A stretch of 64,000 nt of DNA from Amycolatopsis sp. QT-25. Its GTDB lineage: Bacteria; Actinomycetota; Actinomycetes; Mycobacteriales; Pseudonocardiaceae. Below are positions 48,075 through 56,008 of the stretch, one piece after another. Position 1 is the first letter of the stretch, and each line of letters opens with the position of its first letter. The stretch spans positions 2,418,001-2,482,000 of the forward strand of contig NZ_CP120210.1 of assembly GCF_029369745.1 (NCBI RefSeq). Reading direction: 5' to 3'. A program made the translations under genes and the position numbers. Under the pieces are notes generated by a model, which was given only the letters and a program-made list of their open reading frames with translations, had not been told where the DNA came from and ran no database searches.

Positions 48075-48346
48075 TCGACCTCCTGATGCCACGTGGCTGG
48101 ATTCCCGCTGGGTCCTCTGCCGGACCGCTTCAGTCCCCCGGGCAGCGGTCAGCCTCCCACGAAGTGTGTCAAACTCGGGCGAACTGGCGGGGGGAACCCC
48201 GCCAACCCCAGTCGATGACTCTGTGCAACCAGGGACTTTACCTCGATTGAGTGAGGTGAGCGCGTTTTCGGGCGCTCCCGCTGACGCGGTGTTCTGTCGT
48301 ATGCTCCGGTGCGAGGTCGCTCGACTACGGAGAGGCGTAATCGCAT

Positions 48347-48700
48347 ATGAGCGAGGTGAGCACCGCCCAGCCCCGGTTCGATCTGAGCGGATTCGCGGTC
48401 GCGCCGGAGCTGGCCGCCGACGCCCACGTGAAGATCTCCGCCCTGCAGGACGTGGTCGGCCAGATGATCCGCGAGGCCAAGGTCCTCGGCCGCACGGTTC
48501 CCCTCGGCGGGGGATACGCCGACGAGGTCGGCAGGTTCATGGCGCAGTACGGGATCGGCGCGGAAGGCTCCGCGGTCGAGGCGCTCACGGCGTTCGGCAA
48601 GGAACTCGAGGCGCTCAAGAACCGGATCGAGAAGGCGCTGGCCCGCTACACCCGACAGGACGAGCAGGCGGCGGAGGACGTGGACTGTGTCGGCGGCTGA
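48347..48700 (+). CDS. Small type VII secretion-type protein
   Basis: This 117-residue helical protein has no signal peptide and no tryptophan. Two long helices flank GYADEVGRFMAQYGIG, and the last helix ends in RYTRQDEQAAED, a YxxxD motif as used for ESX export. The end is nearly the same as that of the 107-residue protein at 51185 (DYTRIDDDAAQ). It is first of an eight-gene run and is divergent from moxR. The exact function is unknown. Confidence 0.7.
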   Translation: MSEVSTAQPRFDLSGFAVAPELAADAHVKISALQDVVGQMIREAKVLGRTVPLGGGYADEVGRFMAQYGIGAEGSAVEALTAFGKELEALKNRIEKALARYTRQDEQAAEDVDCVGG

Positions 48701-49250
48701 ACCCATGACCCCCCGCCTTCCTCTGCTGGCTCTCTGCGGCGCGCTCGCCGTCATGACAGTGTCCGCCTGCGGGCAAGGAGCCGCAGGCCAGGCGAAGGTT
48801 CCGGCCGCGGCGGACGGCGCGGGCCCGGCCCCCTCGTCTTCGGCAGCCGCGCCGGATCGCGGTGTCGACCCGTGCGCGCTGCTCGGCCCGCAGGACAGGT
48901 CCACGGCCGGGATCAACGTGCTCGGCGTCGCGAAGGAGATCGACGGCGCCCGCGCCTGCGACTGGACGGTGCCCGCGACCTTCGGCGTCACCATCACCGT
49001 GGACGAGCGCAACGGCCTGACGGACCTCGAGGTCGCGCGCAAGACCGCCACCAAGACCGAGGTCGGCGGCCGTGCCGCGCTCAAGGTCGCCGACGTCAAG
49101 GCCGCCGACGGGACCTGCGCGGTCCTGCTCGGCTTGGGGGAGAGGGCGAGCGTCCAGATCGACGTGAGCAACACGAACTTCACCGACACCCCGCTCGCCT
49201 GCGAGCGCGCGGTGGAGGTGGCGGAACTGGCCGAACCCAAACTGCCTTAG
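48687..49250 (+). CDS. DUF3558 lipoprotein
   Basis: This is a 187-residue lipoprotein with a signal peptide ending in the lipobox VSAC (near residue 28), a Ala/Pro/Ser linker, then a DUF3558 domain starting GVDPCALLGPQD, with two further cysteines (ARACDW and GTCAVLL) and a C-terminal ACERAVEVA. DUF3558 is specific to actinobacteria and often lies with type VII genes; its role is unknown. GTG 48687 follows GGAGGA and overlaps the previous gene; ATG 48705 is an alternative. Confidence 0.88.
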   Translation: MSAAEPMTPRLPLLALCGALAVMTVSACGQGAAGQAKVPAAADGAGPAPSSSAAAPDRGVDPCALLGPQDRSTAGINVLGVAKEIDGARACDWTVPATFGVTITVDERNGLTDLEVARKTATKTEVGGRAALKVADVKAADGTCAVLLGLGERASVQIDVSNTNFTDTPLACERAVEVAELAEPKLP

Positions 49251-49282
49251 GGCTCACCACCGGATACCGAGGAGAAGGTGTC

Positions 49283-49861
49283 GTGTCTGAAGGAGAGACG
49301 CCGGGGCGCGAGGTCCCGGTCGCGGTCACGCGGTACGAGGCCTACAGCCACGAGGCGCTGGCCGCCGAAGTCGAAGCGGGCAACGATCCCGAGGCGGCGG
49401 GCGGCATCGGCGCCGGCTGGGACGCGCTCGCCCGCCGGATGAACGACGTGACGTCGGAGCTCACGGGGCTGGTCGGCTCCAGCGAAGAGAATTGGCGCGG
49501 GGAAGCGGGCGACGCGCTCCGCGGCGTGCTGGCCAAGGCGTCCGGCTGGCTGACCTGGTCCGCGGATCTCTCGTCCGCGCTCGGGAAGGCCGTCGCCGGG
49601 CAGGCGGAGGCCGCCGCGCGGGCCCGTGCCGACATGCCGCCGCCGGTGGCCTACGACCCGGGCGCGATGATCCGCGGCGCCGCCGCCCGCGGAAATCTCG
49701 CGCTCCTCGCCGCGCTCGCCGACGAGATGGAGGCCAAGCACGCGGAGGCCGAAGAAGCCCGGCGCAAGGCCGTCGACGTCATGAACACCCGCGATACCTC
49801 CTTGCGTTCGCTGGCCCCGCAGGTCTCCTTCGGGAAGCCGCCCGAGCTGGGGCGGTCTTGA
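49283..49861 (+). CDS. PPE/WXG-like helical protein
   Basis: This 192-residue protein is all-helical with a W-x-G turn (SEENWRGEAGDALRG near residues 71-85) and long alanine-rich helices after it, like the helical N-terminal domain of PPE proteins without a PPE tail. The next gene encodes an EspG-like protein, the usual chaperone for PPE proteins, which supports secretion by a type VII system. The GTG start follows GAGGAGAAGG, and the stop overlaps the TTG of the next gene (TTGA). Confidence 0.75.
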   Translation: MSEGETPGREVPVAVTRYEAYSHEALAAEVEAGNDPEAAGGIGAGWDALARRMNDVTSELTGLVGSSEENWRGEAGDALRGVLAKASGWLTWSADLSSALGKAVAGQAEAAARARADMPPPVAYDPGAMIRGAAARGNLALLAALADEMEAKHAEAEEARRKAVDVMNTRDTSLRSLAPQVSFGKPPELGRS

Positions 49862-50610
49862 TCCGCGTTTCCGCGTCGGCCTTCGACGTCCTCTGGTCCG
49901 ACCTGGGGCACGCGGCCCCGCCCTGGCCGCTGTCCGTCCGCAGCGTCGGCGTCACGGAAGCGGAACGCGCCGAGATCCGCGACGCGGTCTACGAAAACCT
50001 CGCCGAGCGCGGCCTTTATGACGGGGACCGGCTCGACGCCGCCTTGGAAGCGCGGCTGGACCTGCTCGCGCGCGCCGAGGTCTACGTCGAATGCGAGGCT
50101 CTGGCCGACATGACGGCCGAAGCCCCGTTCCGCGCGGTCGCGGCCGCGCGCGGACGGCACGGTGTCCTGGCCACCCAACCGGAACAGACCATCGCGCTGT
50201 CGGGGATCGGCGACGGCGAGGTGTTCGCCGCGATCGTCGACGTCCTGCCCGAACTGCGGCCCGGCCCCGGCTACGGGATCAGCCTGCCAGCCGCGCGCTT
50301 CGGCGGTGACCTGGAGGATCCGGTGTTCGGCGACGGCGGACGTTCCTCGGCCTCGGACAGTCAGCTGCGCGAGGTGCTCGCGATCCAGGCCCGCCCGGTC
50401 TACAGCGCGGGCCAGTTCACCGTGCGGACCCGCGACCGCGACGGCCGGGCGCACCGCGCAGGCGGGCTGACCTGGTTCGACACCGATGTCGGCGCGTACT
50501 GCGCGGCGCGGACCGAGGGCCGCGGCGGGCAGGCGTGGGTGACCGTGTCCCCGGTGGACGGTCCCCGGCTGGCCGCGCGGCTCGCTTCGCTGCTGGACCC
50601 GGACCGCTAG
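49858..50610 (+). CDS. EspG-family type VII secretion chaperone
   Basis: This 250-residue protein fits the EspG family: SASAFDVLWSDLGHAAPPWPL at the start, then alternating strands and helices with VYVECEALADM near 80 and GVLATQPEQTIALSGIGDG near 102. EspG proteins bind PPE-type partners in the cytoplasm and hand them to the ESX secretion ATPase. The TTG start overlaps the stop of the PPE-like gene, so both are made in step. No ESX machinery gene is in this window. Confidence 0.82.
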   Translation: MIRVSASAFDVLWSDLGHAAPPWPLSVRSVGVTEAERAEIRDAVYENLAERGLYDGDRLDAALEARLDLLARAEVYVECEALADMTAEAPFRAVAAARGRHGVLATQPEQTIALSGIGDGEVFAAIVDVLPELRPGPGYGISLPAARFGGDLEDPVFGDGGRSSASDSQLREVLAIQARPVYSAGQFTVRTRDRDGRAHRAGGLTWFDTDVGAYCAARTEGRGGQAWVTVSPVDGPRLAARLASLLDPDR

Positions 50611-50660
50611 CCTGGGACGGTTCGATCGCCCGAGGGGGGCTTTCGGGAAAGGGGTTTCGG

Positions 50661-51188
50661 ATGACCGTGCCGTTCGGCGGCCCAGTGCGCGATCCGCAGG
50701 AATGGATGCGCGAACAGGAGCGGCGCAGTGCCGTCCTGCTCGCCAAGGCGGAGCAGGCGAAAGCCGATCTGGAGAACAACGTCGTCACCCTGAGCAGCCC
50801 GGATCGGCTGGTCACCGTGACGGTCAACCCCGGCGGCGGCCTGACTTCGCTCGCGCTTTCCCCGCAGGCGCAGGACCGGCCGCCCGCCCAGCTCGCGTCG
50901 CTGATCATGAGCACCTATCGCAAGGCGACGACTAGGGCCGCGGACCGGACGCTGGAGATCATGGCCGGACTGACCGGCGAAGACTCCGAGGCTGTCGATT
51001 TCCTCAAGAGCACCTTGCCGCCACGGGAAGAACCGCAGGCCACCCCGGAACCGGACGATTCCGCGCGCTTCGGCGTCCCAGCCGAACCGCCTCCCACTCC
51101 GCCCGCGAAGCCCCGGCCGCCTCGCCCCATCTCCGACGAGGACGACGGCGAAGACTTCCAGCACGTCGACTGGACCGGTCGCTCGTGA
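50661..51188 (+). CDS. YbaB/EbfC-like protein with acidic tail
   Basis: Residues 1-110 of this 175-residue protein fit the YbaB/EbfC fold: a helical start (QEWMREQERRSAVLLAKAEQ), strands (NNVVTLSSPDRLVTVTVNPGG), then a helix. A proline-rich linker and an acidic end EDFQHVDWTG follow. The tail resembles the end of the lipoprotein at 15788 (DEDFAQTDWTDGG). YbaB proteins bind DNA, but those in type VII loci may have another role. GTGA overlap links it to the next gene. Confidence 0.78.
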   Translation: MTVPFGGPVRDPQEWMREQERRSAVLLAKAEQAKADLENNVVTLSSPDRLVTVTVNPGGGLTSLALSPQAQDRPPAQLASLIMSTYRKATTRAADRTLEIMAGLTGEDSEAVDFLKSTLPPREEPQATPEPDDSARFGVPAEPPPTPPAKPRPPRPISDEDDGEDFQHVDWTGRS

Positions 51189-51508
51189 GCGGGCCGGGAT
51201 ACGGCGTTTCGCCGGAACGCCTCAAAGCGCACGCGGACCAGGTCTCCGACCTCGCCGACCGCATCCGCGGCGCGGCTTCGGCGGCGAACCAGGTCGGGAT
51301 GGGCGGCTTTGCGGGCTACGGCCTGCTGTGCGCGGTGCCGGTCGGGGGTGTCCTGCAGATGGCCCAGGGTGACGCGGACGAGCTGATGACCAGCGCGGCG
51401 AACCTCGGCAGCGCGTTGTCGGAGGCCTTGCACAAGGCCGCCACGGACTACACGAGGATCGACGACGACGCGGCGCAGCTCGGCCGGGACCTGGGGAAGA
51501 AGCTGTGA
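51185..51508 (+). CDS. Small ESX-type secreted protein
   Basis: This is a 107-residue two-helix protein with a glycine-rich turn (GMGGFAGYGLL) where WXG100 proteins have WxG. The last helix has DYTRIDDD, a YxxxD export motif. Its sequence and place resemble the ESX-1 type small proteins often coded before a large WXG effector. The GTG start overlaps the YbaB-like stop and its stop overlaps the next ATG or GTG, so it is coupled to both. Confidence 0.78.
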   Translation: MSGPGYGVSPERLKAHADQVSDLADRIRGAASAANQVGMGGFAGYGLLCAVPVGGVLQMAQGDADELMTSAANLGSALSEALHKAATDYTRIDDDAAQLGRDLGKKL

Positions 51509-52641
51509 GCGAAGATCCGGTCGCGCGGCCGAGCGAACAGAACCTGGTCGCACAGAAGACAGAGGAAAAGAAGAGCTTCAAGGGTGGTGGCCTCGCTGAC
51601 AGCCTCGAAGGGATGGCCGGCACCCTGAGTCCCCGGCCGGGCGAAGACATCGACGCTTTCGCGCTTGCCATGGACGGGGTCTCGGTCGGGCTCGACCTGC
51701 TGTCGATGGGCTTGAACCCGCTCGGCGAGCTGGTGAAAGCCGGCGTCGGCTGGCTGATGGAGAACCTCGACTTCATCCGCGAACCACTGGAGATCCTCAC
51801 CGGCGATCCCGATCTGGTCCAGCAGGCGGCGCAGACCTGGAACAACATCGCGGCGGAACTCGAGGCGGTGGCCGGCGACTATGAAGGCGCGCTGAGCACG
51901 ACATCCGGATGGGACGGTGACGCGGCGATCGCGTACCGGCGGATCGCCCTGCAGTACACGCGGTCTTTGCGCGACGTCGCAGCCGAAGCGAAGGACTCGG
52001 CACAGTGGATCACCACCGGCGGCATGGTGGTGGCCACCGCGCGGGCGCTGATCTTCGACATCATCGCGACCTTCATCAGCGACGTGATCACCCGTGCGCT
52101 CTTGGCGCTCGCTTCGTCGTGGTTCACCCTCGGCGGTTCGGTCGCCGCGTTCACCGCGAGCGTCTTCGCCGACGCGGTCAAGGTCATGGCGAAGATCCAG
52201 AAGAAGCTCGGCAAGCTGCTCAGCGCCATCCAGAAATTCGTGAAGAGGTTCGAGGGATCGAGTGACCGGGCCCGGGAGGCGGCACGGGCACTGGGGCGTA
52301 AGGCTTCGGACCTCGGACACGAGGCGAATCAGGCGATCAAGGCCAGCGACAAGACGCTGGACGCTTTCAAAGCCGACAACCTCAAGCTCGCGAAGAAGGC
52401 TCTGGACTCCGACGCGACGGGCGCCGAGCGTCTGCTGAAACACGCGCGGGGCGGCATGGACCGCATGGAGAACACCGTCGCGGGCAAGATCGCCGACAAC
52501 GCCTATCTGAAGGCCGCAAAGGAAGCAGGCAAGGCGACCGCGGAACACCGCGCCCAGTACGACGGCGGTTCGGCCGAGCGCGGCCGGGTCACACCGCCCA
52601 ACAGCGGCCGGATCAGCGGATCGCTCGACGACGATGACTGA
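51505..52641 (+). CDS. Large WXG-type protein, possible type VII effector
   Basis: This 378-residue protein begins with about 50 polar residues. A helical domain follows with the WxG turn TSGWDGDAAIAYR near residues 131-143. Next are one or two hydrophobic stretches (about 168-235: MVVATARALIFDIIATFISD and ALLALASSWFTLGGSVAAFT), then a lysine-rich helical tail of 130 residues ending in SLDDDD. I see no known toxin domain, so either the tail is a new one or the protein is a structural substrate. It overlaps the next gene by 8 bases, as an effector often does with its immunity gene. Confidence 0.65.
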   Translation: MSEDPVARPSEQNLVAQKTEEKKSFKGGGLADSLEGMAGTLSPRPGEDIDAFALAMDGVSVGLDLLSMGLNPLGELVKAGVGWLMENLDFIREPLEILTGDPDLVQQAAQTWNNIAAELEAVAGDYEGALSTTSGWDGDAAIAYRRIALQYTRSLRDVAAEAKDSAQWITTGGMVVATARALIFDIIATFISDVITRALLALASSWFTLGGSVAAFTASVFADAVKVMAKIQKKLGKLLSAIQKFVKRFEGSSDRAREAARALGRKASDLGHEANQAIKASDKTLDAFKADNLKLAKKALDSDATGAERLLKHARGGMDRMENTVAGKIADNAYLKAAKEAGKATAEHRAQYDGGSAERGRVTPPNSGRISGSLDDDD

Positions 52642-53227
52642 ACCGACCGGACAGGACGAGCATCCGGTTCGGAAACGGCGAGGCCGGTTCAGCTTGAGGG
52701 TGCTTTCCGGTGTCGTCGTCGCGGTGCTGGTCGCCTGGTTCATGTTCTCGCTGGGATTGTCACTGGGGATCAGCGACACCGGGAAGGTGGACCGGTTCGG
52801 TGTGGCGCGTATCCAGGAATGCCACCGCAGTCCACTGAGGTTCTGGATGATCCACGTTTGCCAGGCCGAGGTGGCGTGGGACCGGAAGGTGCCGGGCAGA
52901 CCACTCGTCACTTCCTCGGCGATAGGTTCGGTTTCGAACCTCTCGGGTGAGGTGAACGTGGTGTCCTACGAGTCAGCGGGCCGCTATGGGGTGGTGCAGT
53001 ACAACGTCGTCCCCGTGGACCGCCCTCGGCCGTTGTTCTCCTTCGGGTGGTGGTTCTTCTTCACCCTCGTGAGCCTGATCCCCGGTTACACGGCCGGCTG
53101 GTTCGCGGGTAAGGGCCTCGACCGGTTGCTGCCCGAACCGAGGGAGAAGCCCAAGGACTGGCGGGGGGTCAGTCGCCGGGCCACGTCGGGCATGAACGGA
53201 CGCCGTCGTAAGCGCAACCGCCGCTGA
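52634..53227 (+). CDS. Two-helix membrane protein of unknown function
   Basis: This 197-residue protein has a basic cytoplasmic start, a membrane helix at about residues 24-48, an external loop of about 85 residues with two cysteines (ECHRS and HVCQAE), a second helix near 135-155 (FSFGWWFFFTLVSLIPGYTAG) and a basic tail. It overlaps the WXG-type gene by 8 bases. An immunity or membrane-partner role is plausible from that alone. I do not recognise a family. Confidence 0.6.
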   Translation: MTEPTGQDEHPVRKRRGRFSLRVLSGVVVAVLVAWFMFSLGLSLGISDTGKVDRFGVARIQECHRSPLRFWMIHVCQAEVAWDRKVPGRPLVTSSAIGSVSNLSGEVNVVSYESAGRYGVVQYNVVPVDRPRPLFSFGWWFFFTLVSLIPGYTAGWFAGKGLDRLLPEPREKPKDWRGVSRRATSGMNGRRRKRNRR

Positions 53228-53604
53228 GTGGCGAAGGTGCGGTGTTCCCAACGCCGCCCGGGGACACCGGCGCCGGTGGCTTCACCACTCACCAGATGCG
53301 CGGCGGAGGTCCTTTGTCGACATGTCATCGGATGAACCGACGTCGACACCCTCCACAGTGTCCCCAGTCCCCCCACGTCCCCACCGTCCTCCACCGGATT
53401 CCCCACTCTCACCCCCATTTCGCCCCACGGCAGGGTTCCGGCGGCCGATATCCGGACGCATCAGGCATGGATGAGGTTGCTTCGATACCTGCCCGGGGGG
53501 ATCTTGGCCACCGTCCCCCACCACGCCCCCACCAGGACCCCACCTTGCTGACCTGCGTAAACGTCTGACACGACGGGGTGGTGGCGGGTTTTGCCGCGTT
53601 GACT
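53228..53604. other. Upstream region of mraZ with minus-strand GTGGGG clusters
   Basis: No gene is seen. The stretch holds two groups of CCCCAC-type words, that is GTGGGG on the minus strand. Members begin at 53362, 53371, 53379, 53389 and 53401 in the first group, and at 53516, 53527 and 53538 (steps of 11 bases) in the second. They resemble the proven-type MraZ boxes further down but face the other way, and no minus-strand gene starts here. Confidence 0.45.
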
Positions 53605-53640
53605 GTGGGGAAAAGTGGGGTACGGTGGTGCGCAGTGGGG
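53605..53640 (+). promoter_or_regulatory. MraZ operator (four 10-base repeats)
   Basis: GTGGGG begins at 53605, 53615 and 53635, with GTGGTG at 53625, so there are four repeats at exact 10-base steps. MraZ binds such tandem TGGG-type repeats upstream of its own operon. The mraZ start is 65 bases downstream, so the site probably overlaps the promoter of the division cluster. Confidence 0.8.
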
Positions 53641-53704
53641 CAGAAGGGAGCCCCGTGGCCGATCCTGGTTGTTCGCAGCCGGGGTCGGTAGGGAGGTGGA
53701 GCCG

Positions 53705-54136
53705 GTGTTTCTCGGCACCCACACCCCGAAACTGGACGACAAAGGGCGGCTCACGCTGCCCGCGAAGTTCCGCGACGCGCTCGCCGGTGGGTTGATGATC
53801 ACCAAGGGACAGGATCACTGCCTCTTCGTCTTTCCCCGAGCCGAGTTCGAGCAGATGGCGAGGAAGGTCGCCGACGCCCCGTTCACGAACGAGGCGGTCC
53901 GGGCCTATCAGCGCTACCTCTTCGCCGGGACGGACGAACAACGCCCGGACGGGCAAGGACGTATCGCGATAGCGTCCGAGCTCCGACGCTATGCCGGGCT
54001 GAACAAGGAGTGCGTGGTGATCGGGGCGATCACCAGGTTGGAGATCTGGGACGCCCAAGCGTGGCAGGGCTACCTGGACGAACACGAAGACAGCTACGCG
54101 AAGGCTCGAGAGGAAGTTCTGCCGGGCGTCTTCTAG
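53705..54136 (+). CDS. mraZ: Transcriptional regulator MraZ
   Basis: MraZ is a ring-shaped DNA-binding protein that controls the dcw cluster. It has two AbrB-like halves: [21 protein letters not shown] at the start (residues 2-22, interrupted here only for length) and [18 protein letters not shown] in the second half, each with the DxxGR motif. GTG 53705 lies eight bases after GGGAGG and gives 143 residues, the mycobacterial length. The frame is open from 53615, but that reads through the operator. Confidence 0.96.
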   Translation: MFLGTHTPKLDDKGRLTLPAKFRDALAGGLMITKGQDHCLFVFPRAEFEQMARKVADAPFTNEAVRAYQRYLFAGTDEQRPDGQGRIAIASELRRYAGLNKECVVIGAITRLEIWDAQAWQGYLDEHEDSYAKAREEVLPGVF

Positions 54137-54241
54137 ACGTGACCGAGGAAGCACCCACGCCGTCGGGGGGCGCGGGTTCACGCTTCGGGCACGCCGGAAC
54201 CGTCCACACGGATGCCGTGAGGCCTCTGTCCGCTCAGTGTC

Positions 54242-54267
54242 CCTGGTACACCTTCCCCGGTACCAGG
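54242..54267. other. Small hairpin between mraZ and rsmH
   Basis: CCTGGTAC at 54242 and GTACCAGG at 54260 form an 8-base stem with a 10-base loop in the 202-base gap. It could soften read-through from mraZ to rsmH. There is no other evidence. Confidence 0.35.
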
Positions 54268-54338
54268 TCAGCAGGCGGGCGGACAGGGACCTGACGGCAT
54301 CCGGCGTCTTCCCCGGCACTACAGGAAAGGGGGAAGAC

Positions 54339-55298
54339 ATGGCAGCCGAACACGAGCACGTTCCGGTGCTGCTGAAACGGATCGTGGAACTGTTCGCGCC
54401 GGTCTTCTCCGACCGCGAGGCCGTGCTGGTCGACGCGACCGTCGGACTCGGCGGTCACTCCGACGCGCTGCTCACCGCGTTCCCCGGGCTGCGCCTCGTC
54501 GCGCTCGACCGGGACCCCGCCGCGCTGGAGCTCTCCGCGAAACGGCTTGCGCCGCACGGTGATCGTGTCGACTTCGTGCACGCCGTCTACGACGAGATGC
54601 CGTCCGCGCTGCAGGGCCTCGGATTGTCCAGAGTGGACGGAATCCTGTTCGACCTCGGTGTCTCCTCGATGCAGCTGGACCGCGCCGAGCGTGGTTTCGC
54701 CTACTCCAGGGATTCCCCGCTCGACATGCGGATGGACCCGACCACCGGGAGCACCGCCGCCGACGTGCTCAACACCTACGCCCCCGGCGAGCTGATCCGG
54801 ATCCTGCGCGACTACGGCGAGGAACGATTCGCCCAGCGGATCGTCAAAGCCGTTGTGGCGGAACGAGAGAAGGAACCCTTCACGCGCAGCGGGCGGTTGG
54901 TGGAACTGCTGTACGACGCGGTCCCCGCGGCGAGCAGGCGCACCGGCGGGCATCCGGCGAAGCGCACGTTCCAGGCGTTGCGGATCGAGGTCAACGGCGA
55001 GCTGGAGGTGCTGCGGCGAGCTATGCCGCGAGCCCTGTCCTGCCTCGCCGTCGGCGGCCGGATCGTCGTGGAGTCCTATCAGTCCCTCGAGGACAGGCTG
55101 GTCAAACAGTCCTTCGCGGAACTGGCGAAATCCCGGACCCCGGAAGGGCTTCCGGTGGAACTGCCGGGCCACGGCCCGGAACTGAAACTGCTCACCAGAG
55201 GGGCCGAGAAGGCCGGCGAGGCGGAGACCGAACAGAACACACGGGCCGCCTCCGTGCGGCTTCGAGCCGCCGAACGGATCGGAGACCGAGCACGATGA
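54339..55298 (+). CDS. rsmH: 16S rRNA (cytosine-1402-N4) methyltransferase
   Basis: RsmH methylates C1402 in the decoding centre of 16S rRNA. This 319-residue protein starts [18 protein letters not shown], which is typical, and has the SAM motif [15 protein letters not shown] near 33-47, LDRDPAALE, and [20 protein letters not shown] near 102-121 followed by [11 protein letters not shown] 54339 is chosen because it gives the family N-terminus. It overlaps the next gene by 4 bases (ATGA). Confidence 0.97.
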   Translation: MAAEHEHVPVLLKRIVELFAPVFSDREAVLVDATVGLGGHSDALLTAFPGLRLVALDRDPAALELSAKRLAPHGDRVDFVHAVYDEMPSALQGLGLSRVDGILFDLGVSSMQLDRAERGFAYSRDSPLDMRMDPTTGSTAADVLNTYAPGELIRILRDYGEERFAQRIVKAVVAEREKEPFTRSGRLVELLYDAVPAASRRTGGHPAKRTFQALRIEVNGELEVLRRAMPRALSCLAVGGRIVVESYQSLEDRLVKQSFAELAKSRTPEGLPVELPGHGPELKLLTRGAEKAGEAETEQNTRAASVRLRAAERIGDRAR

Positions 55299-56008
55299 CC
55301 GCTCCCGCGAAATCCCGCGGCCGCCGGACACCGGCGCCCGGACGGCGTGCCCGCGCGACCGGCACGGTCGACGAGGCGACGGACGCCACCGAGACCACGA
55401 CGTCCACGCGCGCCTCCCGCGGCCGGACGTCGGCCGCCGAACGTGCCTACGCCCGCCGCGCCCAGCGCGCCGACCTGCTGCAGCGGGACCAGCAGCGCAA
55501 CCGTCCCGACGCCGAAGGTGGCGCGGGCAAGGAAGAGCCGCGGAAGAAGCTCCAGCTGCGCTGGCCGCGTTCGCGCGCGTCGTTCGTGCTGATGATGATG
55601 GGCATGCTGGCCGTCGGCGTGGCGTGCACGCTGTGGCTGACCACGCAGGCCATCGCCGATTCGTACCGGCTCGAACAACTCCGCACGACCAACGCCGGCC
55701 TCGCCGAGGCGAAGGAACGGTTGCAGCGCGAGGTCGCGAAGGCCGAGTCGCCCGCATCGCTGGCGCCCAAGGCCAGGGAACTGGGCATGGTGCCCGGCGG
55801 CGACCCCGCGCACATCGTGATCGGCCCGGACGGACAGTCCACTGTGGTCGGTGAACCGAAGAAGGCCGAAGCCGACGCGCCCGCCACCTCGACCGACTCG
55901 TCCTCGCCCCCGCCCGCCGAGGGCACGCAGCAGGGCACACCGTACGAGGGCGACCAGCCCGCGGTACCGCAGGAGAACGCGGCGGTCCCGGCGCAGGGAG
56001 GTCAGTGA
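55295..56008 (+). CDS. FtsL-like division protein
   Basis: This 237-residue protein has a basic cytoplasmic region of 90 residues, one membrane helix (about residues 98-120), a short coiled coil outside ([20 protein letters not shown], then [13 protein letters not shown]), and a proline/serine-rich tail. Position between rsmH and the septal transpeptidase, and this bitopic coiled-coil layout, identify the FtsL role, stabilising the division complex with FtsQ and FtsB. Sequence conservation in this family is low. It overlaps rsmH and touches pbpB. Confidence 0.88.
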   Translation: MTAPAKSRGRRTPAPGRRARATGTVDEATDATETTTSTRASRGRTSAAERAYARRAQRADLLQRDQQRNRPDAEGGAGKEEPRKKLQLRWPRSRASFVLMMMGMLAVGVACTLWLTTQAIADSYRLEQLRTTNAGLAEAKERLQREVAKAESPASLAPKARELGMVPGGDPAHIVIGPDGQSTVVGEPKKAEADAPATSTDSSSPPPAEGTQQGTPYEGDQPAVPQENAAVPAQGGQ

